This document shows, piece after piece, positions 63,565 through 64,000 of a DNA stretch of 64,000 bases (its first letter is position 1; the number at the start of each line of letters is the position of its first letter). The DNA is from Aristaeella lactis. Its GTDB lineage: Bacteria > Bacillota > Clostridia > Christensenellales > Aristaeellaceae. Both the position numbers and the translations under genes were made by a program. A model generated the notes under the pieces. The model saw only the letters and a list, made by a program, of their open reading frames with translations, did no database searches and was not told the DNA's origin. Where the stretch lies: positions 868,001 to 932,000 of the forward strand of contig NZ_CP069421.1 of the NCBI RefSeq assembly GCF_018118585.1. Reading direction: 5' to 3'.

Positions 63565-64000
63565 ATGCAGAAGATCGTATCCGCAAGATATCAGGCCAGC
63601 TTTCTGCGCAGGTATCTGATGCTGGCTTTCCTGGTTGTCATGGGGTATCTGTGCCAGGTCTGCGTTATTCCGTACTGCAGTATAGCGAGCGTTGCCCCCA
63701 ACCTGCTGTATGTAGTGATCGGTATCGTAACGGTCGCTTACGGCAAACTTCGTGCTTTCTGGGTTGCGATGATCTTCGGTCTGCTGATGGAGATCATGCT
63801 TCCGTCTGTTCCTTTTGTAAACCTGGCAGTCTATCCCCTTTCAACGCTTTTCTGTTCCTTTGCCTTTGCGGACAAGCCCCTGAAAACGCTGGAATATGAA
63901 AGAGCCACCAACCAGCATAAAAAAGAACTGCCAGCCTGGCTCAGGACGCTTCTGTGCACCGCGCTGAACATCCTGGTCTATGAAGTTGTCAATGTCACCT
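63565..64000 (+). CDS. mreD: Rod-shape protein MreD (partial, cut by the right edge)
   Basis: 145 codons visible from ATG 63565, three bases after the mreC stop, with GAGGAGG about eight bases upstream. Four hydrophobic helices are visible (about 17-37, 45-64, 66-82, 83-100) and a fifth begins near the edge. The position after mreC and the helix pattern identify it; sequence conservation in MreD is low. No stop within the window. Confidence 0.88.
   Translation, partial: MQKIVSARYQASFLRRYLMLAFLVVMGYLCQVCVIPYCSIASVAPNLLYVVIGIVTVAYGKLRAFWVAMIFGLLMEIMLPSVPFVNLAVYPLSTLFCSFAFADKPLKTLEYERATNQHKKELPAWLRTLLCTALNILVYEVVNVT

Noticed and set aside
1-64000. Search for tRNA, rRNA, CRISPR arrays, IS ends and prophage genes
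   Set aside because: None seen by eye on either strand; a tRNAscan-SE and Infernal run would be needed to exclude small RNAs.

Overview
The window is one stretch of a Gram-positive-type bacterial chromosome, most likely a member of the Firmicutes (Bacillota), class Clostridia. The evidence is a T-box leader, HPr kinase/phosphorylase, RbgA, a PgpH-type HD phosphohydrolase, HslUV, a MsmX-type sugar ATPase and sigma-A-like promoters (TTGACA-17-TATAAT). By eye the base composition is near 50% GC. Placement below class level is not possible from the sequence alone. Most of the window is conserved housekeeping DNA with short intergenic gaps. I saw no tRNA, rRNA, CRISPR array, IS element or prophage.

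Layout. (1) 1-3250, minus strand: a two-gene operon behind a T-box leader (probably leucine-specific). It encodes a divergent 2-isopropylmalate-synthase-like protein whose metal ligands are all replaced but whose leucine-regulatory domain is kept, followed by a TIM-barrel/acyl-CoA-synthetase fusion that runs off the left edge. This is the least ordinary part of the window. (2) 3378-8557, plus: phoH, pgpH-like, a ybeY-cdd gene fusion, and era. (3) 8577-10262, minus: rlmI-like methyltransferase and a GNAT acetyltransferase; divergently, a tiny Cys-rich protein and a beta-CASP metallo-beta-lactamase. (4) 12266-13489, minus: a tyrosine recombinase with a 34-bp loxP-like palindrome in its leader. 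(5) 13577-15524, minus: prdX-like, rnhA, proC. (6) 15550-29782, minus: a ten-gene run rbgA-rnhB-yraN-(double GT-C glycosyltransferase)-comM-dprA-topA-trmFO-hslV-hslU, the classic Firmicutes synteny block with a 1,367-residue glycosyltransferase inserted. (7) 29815-36279, minus: DUF4230 protein, small membrane protein, DUF2461 protein, GH3 glycosidase, rplS with leader, ATP-grasp protein, ychF. (8) 36283-38726, plus: uppP and a D,D-carboxypeptidase; then minus-strand sensor kinase/response regulator and a UBA-DUF4342 protein. (9) 41865-45457, plus: FGGY sugar kinase, hprK, ROK glucokinase, a carbon-control operon. (10) 45531-49743, minus: SPFH/zinc-ribbon protein with a pseudo-receiver protein, then ctpA and a PucR-type regulator. 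(11) 49822-51800: a secreted Cys/His protein (plus) and a stand-alone sugar ABC ATPase (minus). (12) 51876-60290, minus: a tight ten-gene run ACT-UPF0210-obgE-yhbY-murC-alr-membrane protein-rsmD-coaD-coiled-coil protein. (13) 60363-64000, plus: maf-mreB-mreC-mreD (mreD cut by the window end).

Functionally the window joins translation and ribosome maturation (YbeY, Era, RbgA, Obg, YhbY, RlmI, RsmD, TrmFO, L19), DNA uptake/topology (DprA, ComM, TopA, RNases H), cell-wall and shape functions (UppP, D,D-carboxypeptidase, MurC, Alr, MreBCD) and sugar control (HPrK, GlcK, FGGY kinase, MsmX-like ATPase, GH3). Start codons were chosen mainly by Shine-Dalgarno spacing, so several differ from the longest possible reading frame.
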